From Clostridiales bacterium Firm_14 (GTDB lineage: Bacteria; Bacillota; Clostridia; Saccharofermentanales; Saccharofermentanaceae): a DNA stretch of 64,000 bases. The notes under the pieces were generated by a model. It was given only the letters and a program-made list of their open reading frames with translations, made no database searches and was not told where the DNA came from. Shown here in pieces: positions 1-9,466 of the stretch; positions within the stretch are counted from its first letter, which is position 1, and every line of letters starts with the position of its first letter. The stretch is from NCBI GenBank assembly GCA_001604135.1, contig LVAT01000020.1, forward strand, positions 62,001-126,000, written 5' to 3'. The position numbers and the translations under genes were made by a program.

Positions 1-676
1 GGCTTATTGCCTTGAAGTCATCGCCGAGCTCATAAACGAGCGGTGTTCCGGTAGGAATATTGAGGCCTAAGATATCTTCATCAGAGATGTTATCGAGATA
101 TTTAACGAGAGCTCTTAAAGAGTTTCCGTGTGCTGCGATAAGAACGCTCTTGCCTGCGCGGATCTCGGGTACGATCGTCTCGAGATAATAAGGAATGACT
201 CTCTCGATCGTTGTCTCAAGACTCTCTGTCAAAGGCAGGAAGTACTTGTCAACATATTTGTAAGCAGGCTGCTTGGCAGGATTTCTCTCGTCATCTTCTT
301 CCAATGCCGGAGGTTTAACATCGAAAGAACGTCTCCAGATCTTTACCTGGTCCTCGCCGTATTTCTCGGCTGTCTCAGACTTGTTCAAGCCCTGAAGCGC
401 ACCATAGTGACGCTCATTAAGCTTCCATGACTTGATCTGGGGAATATAGATCTCATCCATCTCATCGAGGACGAGATTTGCCGTATGAATAGCTCTCTTA
501 AGAACGGATGTGAAGCATACATCAAAAGAGATTCCCTCTTCCTTAAGAAGTCTTCCGCCGTTCTTTGCTTCTTCTCTTCCGGCATCCGAGAGATCAACAT
601 CGGTCCAACCCGTAAAAAGGTTTGCCTTGTTCCATTCAGATTCGCCGTGTCTTATAAGTACGATTCTGTAACTCAT
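1..676 (-). CDS. gpmA: 2,3-bisphosphoglycerate-dependent phosphoglycerate mutase (3'-truncated by window edge)
   Basis: Reverse strand from ATG at 674-676 reads [38 protein letters not shown]...[36 protein letters not shown], with RHGESEWN and the GAL/NK.ET motifs. Absent from the ORF track because it runs off the edge. Confidence 0.96.
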   Translation of the reverse strand, partial: MSYRIVLIRHGESEWNKANLFTGWTDVDLSDAGREEAKNGGRLLKEEGISFDVCFTSVLKRAIHTANLVLDEMDEIYIPQIKSWKLNERHYGALQGLNKSETAEKYGEDQVKIWRRSFDVKPPALEEDDERNPAKQPAYKYVDKYFLPLTESLETTIERVIPYYLETIVPEIRAGKSVLIAAHGNSLRALVKYLDNISDEDILGLNIPTGTPLVYELGDDFKAIS

Positions 677-716
677 TTTCACTCCAGTTCCGGTCAGTTG
701 CCTGACCTGATAGTTA

Positions 717-1139
717 TTAAGATGCGAGAGCTGCGCCTAACTCCTTGCAGTTCTCAACGCCGTCAGCGTCAGGTGCATCGTTTACGATAACGCTGTCACA
801 AACGAGGTTTGCGCCAGCTGCCTTGCAGCGGTCTTCCCAGTTTCTCATCCATTCGCCGTCGCCCCAGCCGTATGAACCGAAGAGAGCGATCTTCTTGCCT
901 GAAAGAGAACCCTCAATGCCTGTGAACATAGGATCGAATTCGCCTTCCTCAAGAACTTCTGCACCCATTGCAGGGCAACCGAATGCGATTGCGTCAAATT
1001 CAGCAACCTTATCTGCCGTAAAATCTGAAGGTCCGAGCAAAGCTACCTCTGCTCCCTTCTCCTTCATACCGTCAACTACTGCATTAGCCATAGCTTCCGT
1101 ATTGCCTGTACCACTCCAAAAAACAACTGCTGTTTTCAT
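717..1139 (-). CDS. Flavodoxin
   Basis: 140 aa; FMN-binding loop [10 protein letters not shown] near the N-terminus, [11 protein letters not shown] loop; short flavodoxin. Confidence 0.93.
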   Translation of the reverse strand: MKTAVVFWSGTGNTEAMANAVVDGMKEKGAEVALLGPSDFTADKVAEFDAIAFGCPAMGAEVLEEGEFDPMFTGIEGSLSGKKIALFGSYGWGDGEWMRNWEDRCKAAGANLVCDSVIVNDAPDADGVENCKELGAALAS

Positions 1140-1163
1140 TTATGTAATTCCTTTCTATGGCGC

Positions 1164-1715
1164 TCAGCACGCCGTTGTTAACTTTTCTATGGTGCTGCCT
1201 TCATTAAGTCTTCTGCAGTAGATAGACGTGCATTTGTTGTAAAGCTCGAAACGCTTCTTAGCCTCATCAACATTGCCGTATACCTTCCAGCATCCGATAC
1301 ACTTGGAATCGCAGGCATGGTTCTCGATAAAGCCTCTGACATCCTCTGACGGATACCCCAGGAAAAGACCGATCTCATGCGGGAATTCGTCAGATTCAAA
1401 AAGTTTGCTTACGAGGGCCTTTACGCATCCTTCCAGATCTTCAGGTTCATAACCGTATTCGGAAAGAAGTTCTTTGACGTCATCTTCCATAAAGTACTTT
1501 CTAAGCTTCTCAGGACGGTACATATAGACCAGTGAAGGCTTATTGTCAGCACATACGGGAATAAGACGCACACCGTAAGGACGGAGTCTGATGTTTAGTG
1601 AACGGACATGTTCCAAAGTGTATTCATTCGTCTGCCCCATACAGTTGAACAGACTGCCAACCTTTATGCCCGCAAGAGTAGGTGCACAATTTCTCACCAC
1701 CATCTCGTCAAACAT
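1164..1715 (-). CDS. DUF3793 family protein
   Basis: 183 aa; CAPTLAGIKVGSLFNC N-terminus typical of DUF3793, upstream of flavodoxin on the same strand. Confidence 0.8.
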   Translation of the reverse strand: MFDEMVVRNCAPTLAGIKVGSLFNCMGQTNEYTLEHVRSLNIRLRPYGVRLIPVCADNKPSLVYMYRPEKLRKYFMEDDVKELLSEYGYEPEDLEGCVKALVSKLFESDEFPHEIGLFLGYPSEDVRGFIENHACDSKCIGCWKVYGNVDEAKKRFELYNKCTSIYCRRLNEGSTIEKLTTAC

Positions 1716-1765
1716 CGGAAGATTCCTTTCTAGAAGTTTCCTTCAGTTATTCTCTGTTTACTTCT

Positions 1766-1781
1766 GTTAGTCTTAACTAAC
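1766..1781. promoter_or_regulatory. DtxR/IdeR-like operator, site 1
   Basis: GTTAGTCTTAACTAAC: perfect 6-bp arms, 4-bp centre, upstream of the DUF3793-flavodoxin pair. Confidence 0.7.
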
Positions 1782-1853
1782 CGACAAAAAATATACCAAT
1801 TTGTTCGTGAGATGTCAATAAAGAAATCGAGGTATTTCAGGAATGTCTTCGTG

Positions 1854-2354
1854 TCAGATCAACGTGCAGATCCATGAGAGCAAAGCTACGCATGGAATGA
1901 ATAGAACAACGTGAATAAGATGAGTTTTCCAATTGTAGCCAAACAAATATCGGCCAAGTACCGGCTTAGTCTCAGGATAGAAATTCGTGAAAAAGTTGAA
2001 TCCTGCATTGCTCAGTAATATCCAGTCGAAAAAGACAATATCAAAAGCTTTAAGAAGTATCAGCATCACAAAGAATCTTACGTAGAACTGCCAGAATGAG
2101 AAGTCATTTGCAATACCATTCCAGGCGCCTAAAACTACCGCACCTCCCATTAACGCAAATGAGATTACGATCATTACCCATCCGATCATATGCTGGCCTT
2201 TGAGTCGTTCAGGTTTAGTTTCAGGAACAACATCTCTTACTTCCTTGGGTGCCGATGAGAAAAACTTCTTATCCTGTATAAAACCGACACCGGCTAACAG
2301 CATCAGGAAAAGACCTGCCATCATCATTACTGAAAGTAAGATCGTGATAATCAT
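1854..2354 (-). CDS. Predicted multi-pass membrane protein
   Basis: ORF track runs to 2414, but the likely start is MIITILLSVMMMAGLFLML (ATG at 2352-2354). Several hydrophobic segments; no family recognised. Confidence 0.6.
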   Translation of the reverse strand: MIITILLSVMMMAGLFLMLLAGVGFIQDKKFFSSAPKEVRDVVPETKPERLKGQHMIGWVMIVISFALMGGAVVLGAWNGIANDFSFWQFYVRFFVMLILLKAFDIVFFDWILLSNAGFNFFTNFYPETKPVLGRYLFGYNWKTHLIHVVLFIPCVALLSWICTLI

Positions 2355-2358
2355 TTTG

Positions 2359-3006
2359 TCACCTGATCGGCTTTCGAATAACACTGTGCATCCTGCAAAA
2401 GCCCCTCTTCTCAAATGATTCCATTACGAGCCCTGCATTCCTGCATAATGCATCAACTTCATCCCTGCCGTAGATCTTCACATCGCCATGACCTTTAAGA
2501 TTGATGATTGGCATCTCGATCTTGTTGCAGAACCACCTTGTGAAAGCCCCATTGAATGTCATGTCACGCAGAACAAGTCTGCCGCCGGGCTTCAGAACTC
2601 TATAGACGCTGTTGAAGAAATCCTGCACATTCGGATAGTGATGGAAACTCTCACAGCAGATAACTGCATCAAAAGAGTTAGCTTCAAAAGGAAGGTTCTC
2701 ACAGTCACCCACGACAAACTCAGCACCGGGTATATTCTTTGCTTTTGCTACCTAGATCATCTTGGGTGTCAGATCGATCCCGGTGTAATGCTTTTCGGGA
2801 TATTTCTCATATAACAGAGAGATCATCGGTGCGGTTCCGCAGCCGCAGTCAAGTAAGCTGTCAAAAGGTTCCTTCTCCAGTTCGGCAAGCACATCAGGAT
2901 AATCCTTCTTGCACATCTTGTAGACGCCGGCCTGGTCAGTCTCATAGACACTTGCTGCCTTGGTGAATTCCTTTATCGATATTTCCTTGTATTCCTTATC
3001 GTTCAT
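2359..3006 (-). pseudogene. Class I SAM-dependent methyltransferase interrupted by an in-frame TAG
   Basis: Two same-frame ORFs (3006-2752 and 2712-2359) join into one MTase: ...DSLLDCGCGTAPMISLLYEKYPEKHYTGIDLTPKMI[TAG]VAKAKNIPGAEFVVGDCENLPFEANSFDAVICCESFHHYPNVQDFFNSVYRVLKPGGRLVLRD. The stop is cta at 2752-2754; no frameshift. Confidence 0.85.
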
Positions 3007-3011
3007 AAGTC

Positions 3012-3773
3012 TTATATCTCCATGAATTCATCGATCGCTTTAAGAACTGGTTCAGCATACTTTCTCTCACCGAAAAGCCACTGTTCATGCTGCATGTCGA
3101 ACTCCCTGATGTCAGGATCACGGAAATATTTGAGATATCTCTTCAGGTACTTCTCGCCCATCTTTTTCGCATAGATGAAATGAGCTGTCGTACCTTCAAC
3201 ATGTATATCGTCTTTTAAGTGAGTCAGAAGGTCTGTGTAGTATTCGTTCTTTATCGATCTGACATCGAACTTCGAGAATGCTTCGATGAAAGAATTTGCA
3301 ACCTTATCGCTCATCTCGAAAGAATCCATCATCATCTTCTTCGTCTTCTGCTTTTTCTTCTCGCTCTTTGTTACGCCTGTAAGCAGAGGTGTTACCAGTG
3401 CTGCCTGAAGTTTTGCTGCCAGCACGCCGCTCTGGTCGAGATCGGAGCTTCCGAATATACCGTGGTCAACGTGAACCTTCTCACGCATTATCAGCTGTCC
3501 GACAAAGGTCCCTCCGAGAGAAGAACCGAGCGCACCGTCGATCCTGCCGCCGAAGTTATCGATGATGTATTTTTCTATCTTCTCCGTGACGGTGATCATA
3601 TCCGGAAAGATAAGATCACTTCCGTCAAAACCGTCGTAGTTAACGCAGATCAGATGATACTTCTCTTTAAGATCATCTATGACGTTTAAGAAGTTAGACT
3701 GCCAGTCGCAGCATGTGCCGGGCAGGAGCATCAAAGTCTTGCCCTGCATGTTTCCCATCTCATCAAATGTCAT
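3012..3773 (-). CDS. Alpha/beta hydrolase fold protein
   Basis: 253 aa; GTCCDWQSNFLNVIDDLKEKYHLICVNYDGFDGS and GALGSSLGGTFVGQL nucleophile-elbow-like motif (GSSLGG). Confidence 0.75.
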   Translation of the reverse strand: MTFDEMGNMQGKTLMLLPGTCCDWQSNFLNVIDDLKEKYHLICVNYDGFDGSDLIFPDMITVTEKIEKYIIDNFGGRIDGALGSSLGGTFVGQLIMREKVHVDHGIFGSSDLDQSGVLAAKLQAALVTPLLTGVTKSEKKKQKTKKMMMDSFEMSDKVANSFIEAFSKFDVRSIKNEYYTDLLTHLKDDIHVEGTTAHFIYAKKMGEKYLKRYLKYFRDPDIREFDMQHEQWLFGERKYAEPVLKAIDEFMEI

Positions 3774-4018
3774 CCGAATATCCCCCTCTTCTTATAAGGT
3801 TCAGATACGCATCCGAGGAAATCATAGCCAATATCCTTTATGGTCTTTTCCATAAGAACGGGATCGGCCTGCTTATCGCTTATAAATGTTGCTTCCTTCT
3901 TTGCCCTGGAAGCCTTCACTTTCTTAGCTTCAGGAACCGCTTTCCTGATAGCATCACTTACGTGAGCTTCACACATCCCGCACATCATTCCGTCTACCTT
4001 GACCGTTGTCTTAAACAT
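3770..4018 (-). CDS. Heavy-metal-associated (HMA) domain protein
   Basis: 82 aa; VDGMMCGMCEAHVSDAIRKAVP, the MxCxxC metal site of HMA domains; stop overlaps the start of the downstream hydrolase. Confidence 0.88.
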   Translation of the reverse strand: MFKTTVKVDGMMCGMCEAHVSDAIRKAVPEAKKVKASRAKKEATFISDKQADPVLMEKTIKDIGYDFLGCVSEPYKKRGIFG

Positions 4019-4020
4019 AA

Positions 4021-7000
4021 TTACTCCCTGTTCTTTAATACTTCTGCCGGTGTTATCTTTCTTATCCTGTTTGTAAGAGCAAGATTTATTATCAGGTAAA
4101 GTCCTATGATCACTCCGAAGATCGCCACATACATCTCAGGCGGATAATCCGGTCTTATACCGACGCCTACATTGCTTACGAGATATCTCGGATAGACGTA
4201 ATCCATGATCATCTTACAAAGTGGTATTACGATAAGTGCGCCTATTGCGACCATATAGAAATTGCCGTCAAGATACATCTTCCTGACTTCTCTTCTCCTG
4301 AATCCAAAGATCTTCATGAGCGATATATTGAATGACGATCTGTCGATCATCATCTTTATCATGAGATACATTACGACAACAAAGATTACTGCAGAGCCCG
4401 TCGACATGGTTATGATCATAGGTCCCATCATGTCGGAATAGATCCCGGCGGATTTTTGGATCTCGCTTTTCGAGACCGTGGAATAAAGCCTTCCGCTGTC
4501 GATATCAAGGGCGTGATCTGAGAAAACGACATTGTAGTAATCGTCAGCCAAGCCGAACATATCCCTTGCTCTGTCTATGTCCATGAACACCATCATCGAC
4601 GCGGAATAATCGAATATATTCGACACCCTGAAAGCATATAATCTGCCTCCGTTGGTATCCTTGAGAGTAAACACATCGCCAACAGAAAGGTTATATTTGA
4701 TAGCCACTGCAGAACTTAATACGATGTCTGAGTCATTATCCGGAAGATCTCCGGTATCAAAGAACGGATTATCCTTCGTTATACCCATAAGAGTGACATC
4801 GAATGTATAACCGTAAATCTCTTTCTTAAAGCCTTGTGCAATGGCCTCATATCCGCCTTCAGGCACTTCCTCTGTCGGGTATTTGTAGTTATACATGTAT
4901 TCGTATTTAGTCTGGCTTACATAGTAGTCTTTGACTTTTCCGCAATACACATAGGTATTGAGCGACATGAATGCTACAAGAAGGCTCATGAACAGACCGA
5001 GGATGACTGCAAGTCCTGCGCGTATCTCCCGCAGCATCTGTCTGATCCTGAACAGGTTAATGAACTTAAGGCCTTTGATATTAAGTTCCTTGCCGCGGAC
5101 GGCTTTCTTCTCATTGCGGAGAAGCGCCAGTGGCGTCTTCTTAAGTCTCTTGCGGATAACAAGAACATTTACGATAAATGCGGTTACCGGAGGTACTACA
5201 AGTCCATAAATAAGAATAAAGGGCGTTATCTCGACTTCTATCACAGGCATCGAGTAATAATTCAAAGAGTCCGCAAGCTGTGCCTCTATTCCTGCAGGAG
5301 TCAGAACGGCAATCAATGTACCGATCACGCCTGAGACAAAAGTCACGATTACCGGCACTGCGACGTAGCTTAAAGTGAGAGTCCTTCTCTTTACGCCCAT
5401 CGAATAAAGCGCGCCTATGACGGAGCTTTCCTGGTCAATCGTATGAACGATGAATACTGATATTACGTACGCGAAAAGAACTACGAGCAGTATTCCGAAG
5501 ATGATGCTCGCAGAGTAATTGATCTGAACGTCATCAGCGGCCGTATCGATCCTCGGATTATCAACGTGGTTCATGAACATCATCAGATTGGATGTCTTGA
5601 TGTCGAAAACATCATCTACGAGTTCATTCGCCTCATCAGAGAGTTCATTTACTCCGTCTGAAAGATCTCTTGCGCCCTTGGCAAGATCCTTTGCGCCTTT
5701 ATTGAGTTCGTCTGAACCGTCGTACAGTTCATCGACGCCTTTGGAGAATTCGTCTGCGCCCTTCTTAAGTTCAGATGTGCCTTTGTGAAGGGCTGTTGCA
5801 CCATTCCTTAAGGCATTACTGTTGTCCTTGATCTTCTTGAGACCGTTATACAATTCATTCGCGCCGCTCTTTAATGACTTCGCCCCCGAATCGACGCCTG
5901 AAGCGCCGTTCTTTATCCCGGAAAAGCCGTCAGATAAATCTTTTGCAGGACCTGCAAGACCTGCTGCAACGCCTGCCACATAAGGATCTTCGCTGTTTGC
6001 CATTGCGGCAGCACCCTGAGCATACTGGTCAACGGCGCTTCCATATTGCTTTGCACCGTCATTTAAAGACTTGGTGCCGTCGGCAAGCTGTGAAGCTCCG
6101 TCTTTGATCTTCGAAGCACCTGATGCGGCCTTTCCTACGCCGTCAGTATATGCCTTCACGCCTTTCTCGAGCTCTGCTGCGCCATTATCAAGCTCTTTGA
6201 TGCCGTCTTTAAGATCCGGAACCGAGTCCTTCAGCTTCTTCATTCCGTCTTTGAACTCGCCCGTGCCGTCATACAGATCCTCGGCTCCGTCAGCCAGTTC
6301 GCCGGCACCGTCCTTTAATTCCTTTATACCGTCAAGGAGATCATCCTTTTTCTTTGTGAGCCTTTTCCAGTATTCCTTGAAATACTCGTCATCAATATCA
6401 TCCACATCGAATTCTATGTCTTCCAGAGTATTCTTAAGTTCTTCTTCGGTCATTGCACCGTTAAGGAGATATGCATAATAGTATTCCTCAGAAGACAGCG
6501 AAATACCCGTGGAATACAATTCTTCATAAGCTTTTGAAGTCAGGAACAAAAGCCCGAATGATTTACTGTCGATAACAGAATCAGAGACCTTCTTCAGCAG
6601 GTTGTTATAATCAGGCACGGCACCGATTCCCGATACCGTGAACTCTTTACTTCCAAGCCTGACCTTATCGCCTAAATGAACGCCGTTTACTTCTGAGAAC
6701 CTTCTCTCTATGACGGCTTCCCCGTCATTTGCAGGAAGCGCGCCTTCGATTATTGATATCCTGTTGATGTTCTCTCTCACCTGGAAGACTCTTAATACCT
6801 GCTGATCGTTTAAAGGATAATCCGCATAGAACATCTTCTCGACAGTAACACCTCTTGAGGTGATCTTTGAGAGCTCCTCATCACGCAGGGGTACGAAAAC
6901 AGAGAACTCGCCGTCTTCCCTGCAAAGTTCCCTGTCTCTTAACTCCGTGTAATCGATTACCGTAGCTGCAGCGCCCATGAGGCTTGTTACGATAAAGATA

Positions 7001-7089
7001 GAGAAAATGATAAGGAGCGATAAGGCTATGTATCTTGCCCAGCCGGCTTTAAGATCTCTTACCGCTCTTTTAAATAATATCCACCCCAT
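4021..7089 (-). CDS. ABC transporter permease, FtsX/MacB-like, with a long repetitive DG-x-x-x-L coil region
   Basis: 1022 aa; N-terminal TM, large Gly/Asp/Leu repeat region, FtsX-like TM blocks (IIFGILLVVLFAYVISVFIVHTIDQESSVIGALYSMGVKRRTL and C-terminal copy FNISLMKIFGFRRREVRKMYL). Confidence 0.9.
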   Translation of the reverse strand: MGWILFKRAVRDLKAGWARYIALSLLIIFSIFIVTSLMGAAATVIDYTELRDRELCREDGEFSVFVPLRDEELSKITSRGVTVEKMFYADYPLNDQQVLRVFQVRENINRISIIEGALPANDGEAVIERRFSEVNGVHLGDKVRLGSKEFTVSGIGAVPDYNNLLKKVSDSVIDSKSFGLLFLTSKAYEELYSTGISLSSEEYYYAYLLNGAMTEEELKNTLEDIEFDVDDIDDEYFKEYWKRLTKKKDDLLDGIKELKDGAGELADGAEDLYDGTGEFKDGMKKLKDSVPDLKDGIKELDNGAAELEKGVKAYTDGVGKAASGASKIKDGASQLADGTKSLNDGAKQYGSAVDQYAQGAAAMANSEDPYVAGVAAGLAGPAKDLSDGFSGIKNGASGVDSGAKSLKSGANELYNGLKKIKDNSNALRNGATALHKGTSELKKGADEFSKGVDELYDGSDELNKGAKDLAKGARDLSDGVNELSDEANELVDDVFDIKTSNLMMFMNHVDNPRIDTAADDVQINYSASIIFGILLVVLFAYVISVFIVHTIDQESSVIGALYSMGVKRRTLTLSYVAVPVIVTFVSGVIGTLIAVLTPAGIEAQLADSLNYYSMPVIEVEITPFILIYGLVVPPVTAFIVNVLVIRKRLKKTPLALLRNEKKAVRGKELNIKGLKFINLFRIRQMLREIRAGLAVILGLFMSLLVAFMSLNTYVYCGKVKDYYVSQTKYEYMYNYKYPTEEVPEGGYEAIAQGFKKEIYGYTFDVTLMGITKDNPFFDTGDLPDNDSDIVLSSAVAIKYNLSVGDVFTLKDTNGGRLYAFRVSNIFDYSASMMVFMDIDRARDMFGLADDYYNVVFSDHALDIDSGRLYSTVSKSEIQKSAGIYSDMMGPMIITMSTGSAVIFVVVMYLMIKMMIDRSSFNISLMKIFGFRRREVRKMYLDGNFYMVAIGALIVIPLCKMIMDYVYPRYLVSNVGVGIRPDYPPEMYVAIFGVIIGLYLIINLALTNRIRKITPAEVLKNRE

Positions 7090-7090
7090 A

Positions 7091-7798
7091 TCAGAGATCC
7101 TCCAGTTCCGCTGCCGGGGTCTTCACTTCGTTATAGTAATCCTTGTATATCTCTCCGTCTTTCAGATAGATAACATGGTCTACCATGTTCTTTATCGAGT
7201 TGTTGTGGGTTACGATCAGCATCGTCGTGCCGTACTGCTTGTTGATCTTCTCAAGGAGGACCAGGATATCCCTGGATGTCTTGGAATCCAGCGCACCCGT
7301 CGGCTCGTCACAGAGGAGCACCTTCGGATTCTTAACAAGGGCCCTTGCGATCGCACAGCGCTGCTGCTGGCCGCCTGACAACTGCGAGGGGAACTTTTTC
7401 TGATGCTCCGTAAGACCAAGTATATCCAGGAGTTCATCAACATTAAGCGGGTCCTTTGACAGGTATTCGCATACCTGTATGTTCTCTCTTACAGTAAGAT
7501 TCGGAACGAGATTATAGAACTGGAAAATAAATCCGAGATTGTCTCTTCTGTAATCTGACAGTTTCTCGCCCTTAAGTCCTTCAATCAGTGTGCCTGCCAC
7601 GGAAACGTTACCAGAATCAATGCTGTCAAGGCCGCCGATACAGTTAAGAAGCGTGGATTTGCCGGAACCTGATGTGCCCTGTATAACGCACATCTCGCCC
7701 CTCTCGACCTTGATATTAATGCCTTTCAGAACCTGGGCAAAACTGCCGCCTTCACCATAAGACTTTTTTAAATCTTTAGTTTCAATATACATAGTCAA
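7091..7798 (-). CDS. ABC transporter ATP-binding protein (MacB/LolD-like)
   Basis: 235 aa; Walker A GTSGSGKST, signature LSGGQQQR, Walker B VLLCDEPTGALD. Confidence 0.95.
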   Translation of the reverse strand: MTMYIETKDLKKSYGEGGSFAQVLKGINIKVERGEMCVIQGTSGSGKSTLLNCIGGLDSIDSGNVSVAGTLIEGLKGEKLSDYRRDNLGFIFQFYNLVPNLTVRENIQVCEYLSKDPLNVDELLDILGLTEHQKKFPSQLSGGQQQRCAIARALVKNPKVLLCDEPTGALDSKTSRDILVLLEKINKQYGTTMLIVTHNNSIKNMVDHVIYLKDGEIYKDYYNEVKTPAAELEDL

Positions 7799-7825
7799 AC
7801 TCTCCGTTAATATGTCTGACTATAT

Positions 7826-7841
7826 GTTAGTTCACGCTAAC
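7826..7841. promoter_or_regulatory. DtxR/IdeR-like operator, site 2
   Basis: GTTAGTTCACGCTAAC, upstream of the 7798 start. Confidence 0.7.
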
Positions 7842-7906
7842 CGTAATATTACATCTATGTTTTTGACAATGATTTCAGATCGTAACGGGGTATCTATTGT
7901 CAAAAA

Positions 7907-7922
7907 GTTAGTTTACACTAAT
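7907..7922. promoter_or_regulatory. DtxR/IdeR-like operator, site 3
   Basis: GTTAGTTTACACTAAT, second site upstream of the same operon. Confidence 0.65.
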
Positions 7923-7972
7923 TTTTGTATACTAAAACTGATTTCGATTCTCAAAATCAATAAAATCAGGCA

Positions 7973-9466
7973 TTAAAGCTTCTTATTCTCTTTAAGATAA
8001 ACAGCCTTACCGTGTTTGATCCCAAGCACATAATCGCAGCATTCCGAGATAAGTTCGGGATCGTGCGTGGAAACGATGACAGAAGCTCCGGTGGAAGCTA
8101 ATTCATTTAGCAGTTCACCCACCTTCTCCATATGTGAGTAATCCAGACCCGATGTAGGCTCATCGAAAAGAAGGATCTCTGCACCTGACGCAATGGCCGA
8201 AGCTATCGCAACACGCTGCTTCTGGCCGCCTGACAAGGCCATCGGGTGAGTATCTTTATAATCCAGAAGGCCAAGACTCTCAAGGATCTCATCACAGCGC
8301 TTCTCATCTTCATCCTTCATAGAGAGCATGACTTCAGACTTAACGCTGTCCGTAAAGAGCTGATGGTTAACATCCTGCATTACCAGATAACAGATCTTCA
8401 GGCGCTGTCTGGCCTTATATATCTTTCCGTCTGATACTATTGCTCCCTTGCAGTCACCTTCTAGACCGCAAAGGCACCTTAAGAATGTGGATTTGCCGGT
8501 TCCGTTAGGCCCGACAAGACCGATCACCTTACCTTTGGGGATCTTTAAAGACGGAATGTTCAGGTTAAGAAGATCCCCGTCTGATTCTTTAAACTTCTTT
8601 TTGAAGAGCAGATACGGACGCCTTTTATAGCTGAAAAAGAAATCATTGAGTTCAATATTGTTCTCAACATCGCAGAATGAAGATGTACTCTCACCGCGGA
8701 TATCACGGATAAGTTCTTCTTCCAGCACGATCGGCCTTAACTTATAAGACTTCACTTCTTCTTCGTTTAAGCCCTTGAATTCTTCACCTGTCCACTCCTT
8801 TGCCATCACGCCGTTTTCCATATAGATAACGCGGTCAACAGCATCTTTCAGATACCATAATCTGTGCTCTGAGATGATGATGGTCTTGCCCTGGCGCTTC
8901 CACTCGAGGATAGTGCCTCTTAAGAGTTCTATTGAATCAAAGTCGAGATTTGACGAGGGTTCATCTAACAGGATTATATCCGGCAGGAGCGCAGCTACTG
9001 ATGCGCAGGCAATCCTCTGCTTCTGTCCTCCTGACAGATCGAAAATGCTTCTTCCGAGAAGTTCATCCAGATCCATCTCAGCAACAACATCATTTAATCT
9101 GGCCTTGATTTCTTTAGGTTCAAGACCGATGTTCTCAGGTCCGAATGCTATCTCACCGTCAGTATCTACTGAGAAGAACTGGCTTCTCGGATTCTGGAAG
9201 ACAGTACCGACTGTGCCGGCAAGTTCATGAAGTTCAGTCTTTTTGACATCATGTCCGGCAACCCTTATATCACCTTCAAGTTCACCTGAATAGTAATGCG
9301 GGATAAGCCCGTTTATAAGCCTTATTATCGACGTCTTGCCGGAGCCTGAAGCACCGCAGAGAAGGACCGTCTGGCCCTTTTCAATATTGAGGTTGATGTT
9401 ATTAAGGGAACCGTCCTTGGAGCCCTTGTATTGAAAGTTTACGTTTTCGAGCTCTACGATACTCAT
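7973..9466 (-). CDS. ECF transporter energizing ATPase, fused A-A' (two ABC domains)
   Basis: 497 aa; two Walker A motifs (GASGSGKTS, GPNGTGKST), two signatures (LSGGQKQR twice), two DEPS/TSxLD motifs. Confidence 0.93.
   Translation of the reverse strand: MSIVELENVNFQYKGSKDGSLNNINLNIEKGQTVLLCGASGSGKTSIIRLINGLIPHYYSGELEGDIRVAGHDVKKTELHELAGTVGTVFQNPRSQFFSVDTDGEIAFGPENIGLEPKEIKARLNDVVAEMDLDELLGRSIFDLSGGQKQRIACASVAALLPDIILLDEPSSNLDFDSIELLRGTILEWKRQGKTIIISEHRLWYLKDAVDRVIYMENGVMAKEWTGEEFKGLNEEEVKSYKLRPIVLEEELIRDIRGESTSSFCDVENNIELNDFFFSYKRRPYLLFKKKFKESDGDLLNLNIPSLKIPKGKVIGLVGPNGTGKSTFLRCLCGLEGDCKGAIVSDGKIYKARQRLKICYLVMQDVNHQLFTDSVKSEVMLSMKDEDEKRCDEILESLGLLDYKDTHPMALSGGQKQRVAIASAIASGAEILLFDEPTSGLDYSHMEKVGELLNELASTGASVIVSTHDPELISECCDYVLGIKHGKAVYLKENKKL

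Noticed and set aside
2752-2754. Amber codon as evidence of pyrrolysine or genetic recoding
   Set aside because: Glu is the expected residue, no pyl genes seen, and other genes do not contain internal TAG; nonsense mutation or sequencing error is simpler.
4834-5334. 166-aa plus-strand ORF opposite the permease
   Set aside because: Antisense to a well-supported 1022-aa permease; no recognisable motifs.
6071-6478. 135-aa antisense ORF (Ser/Pro rich)
   Set aside because: Shadow of the DG-x-x-x-L repeat coding region of the permease; antisense low-complexity translation.
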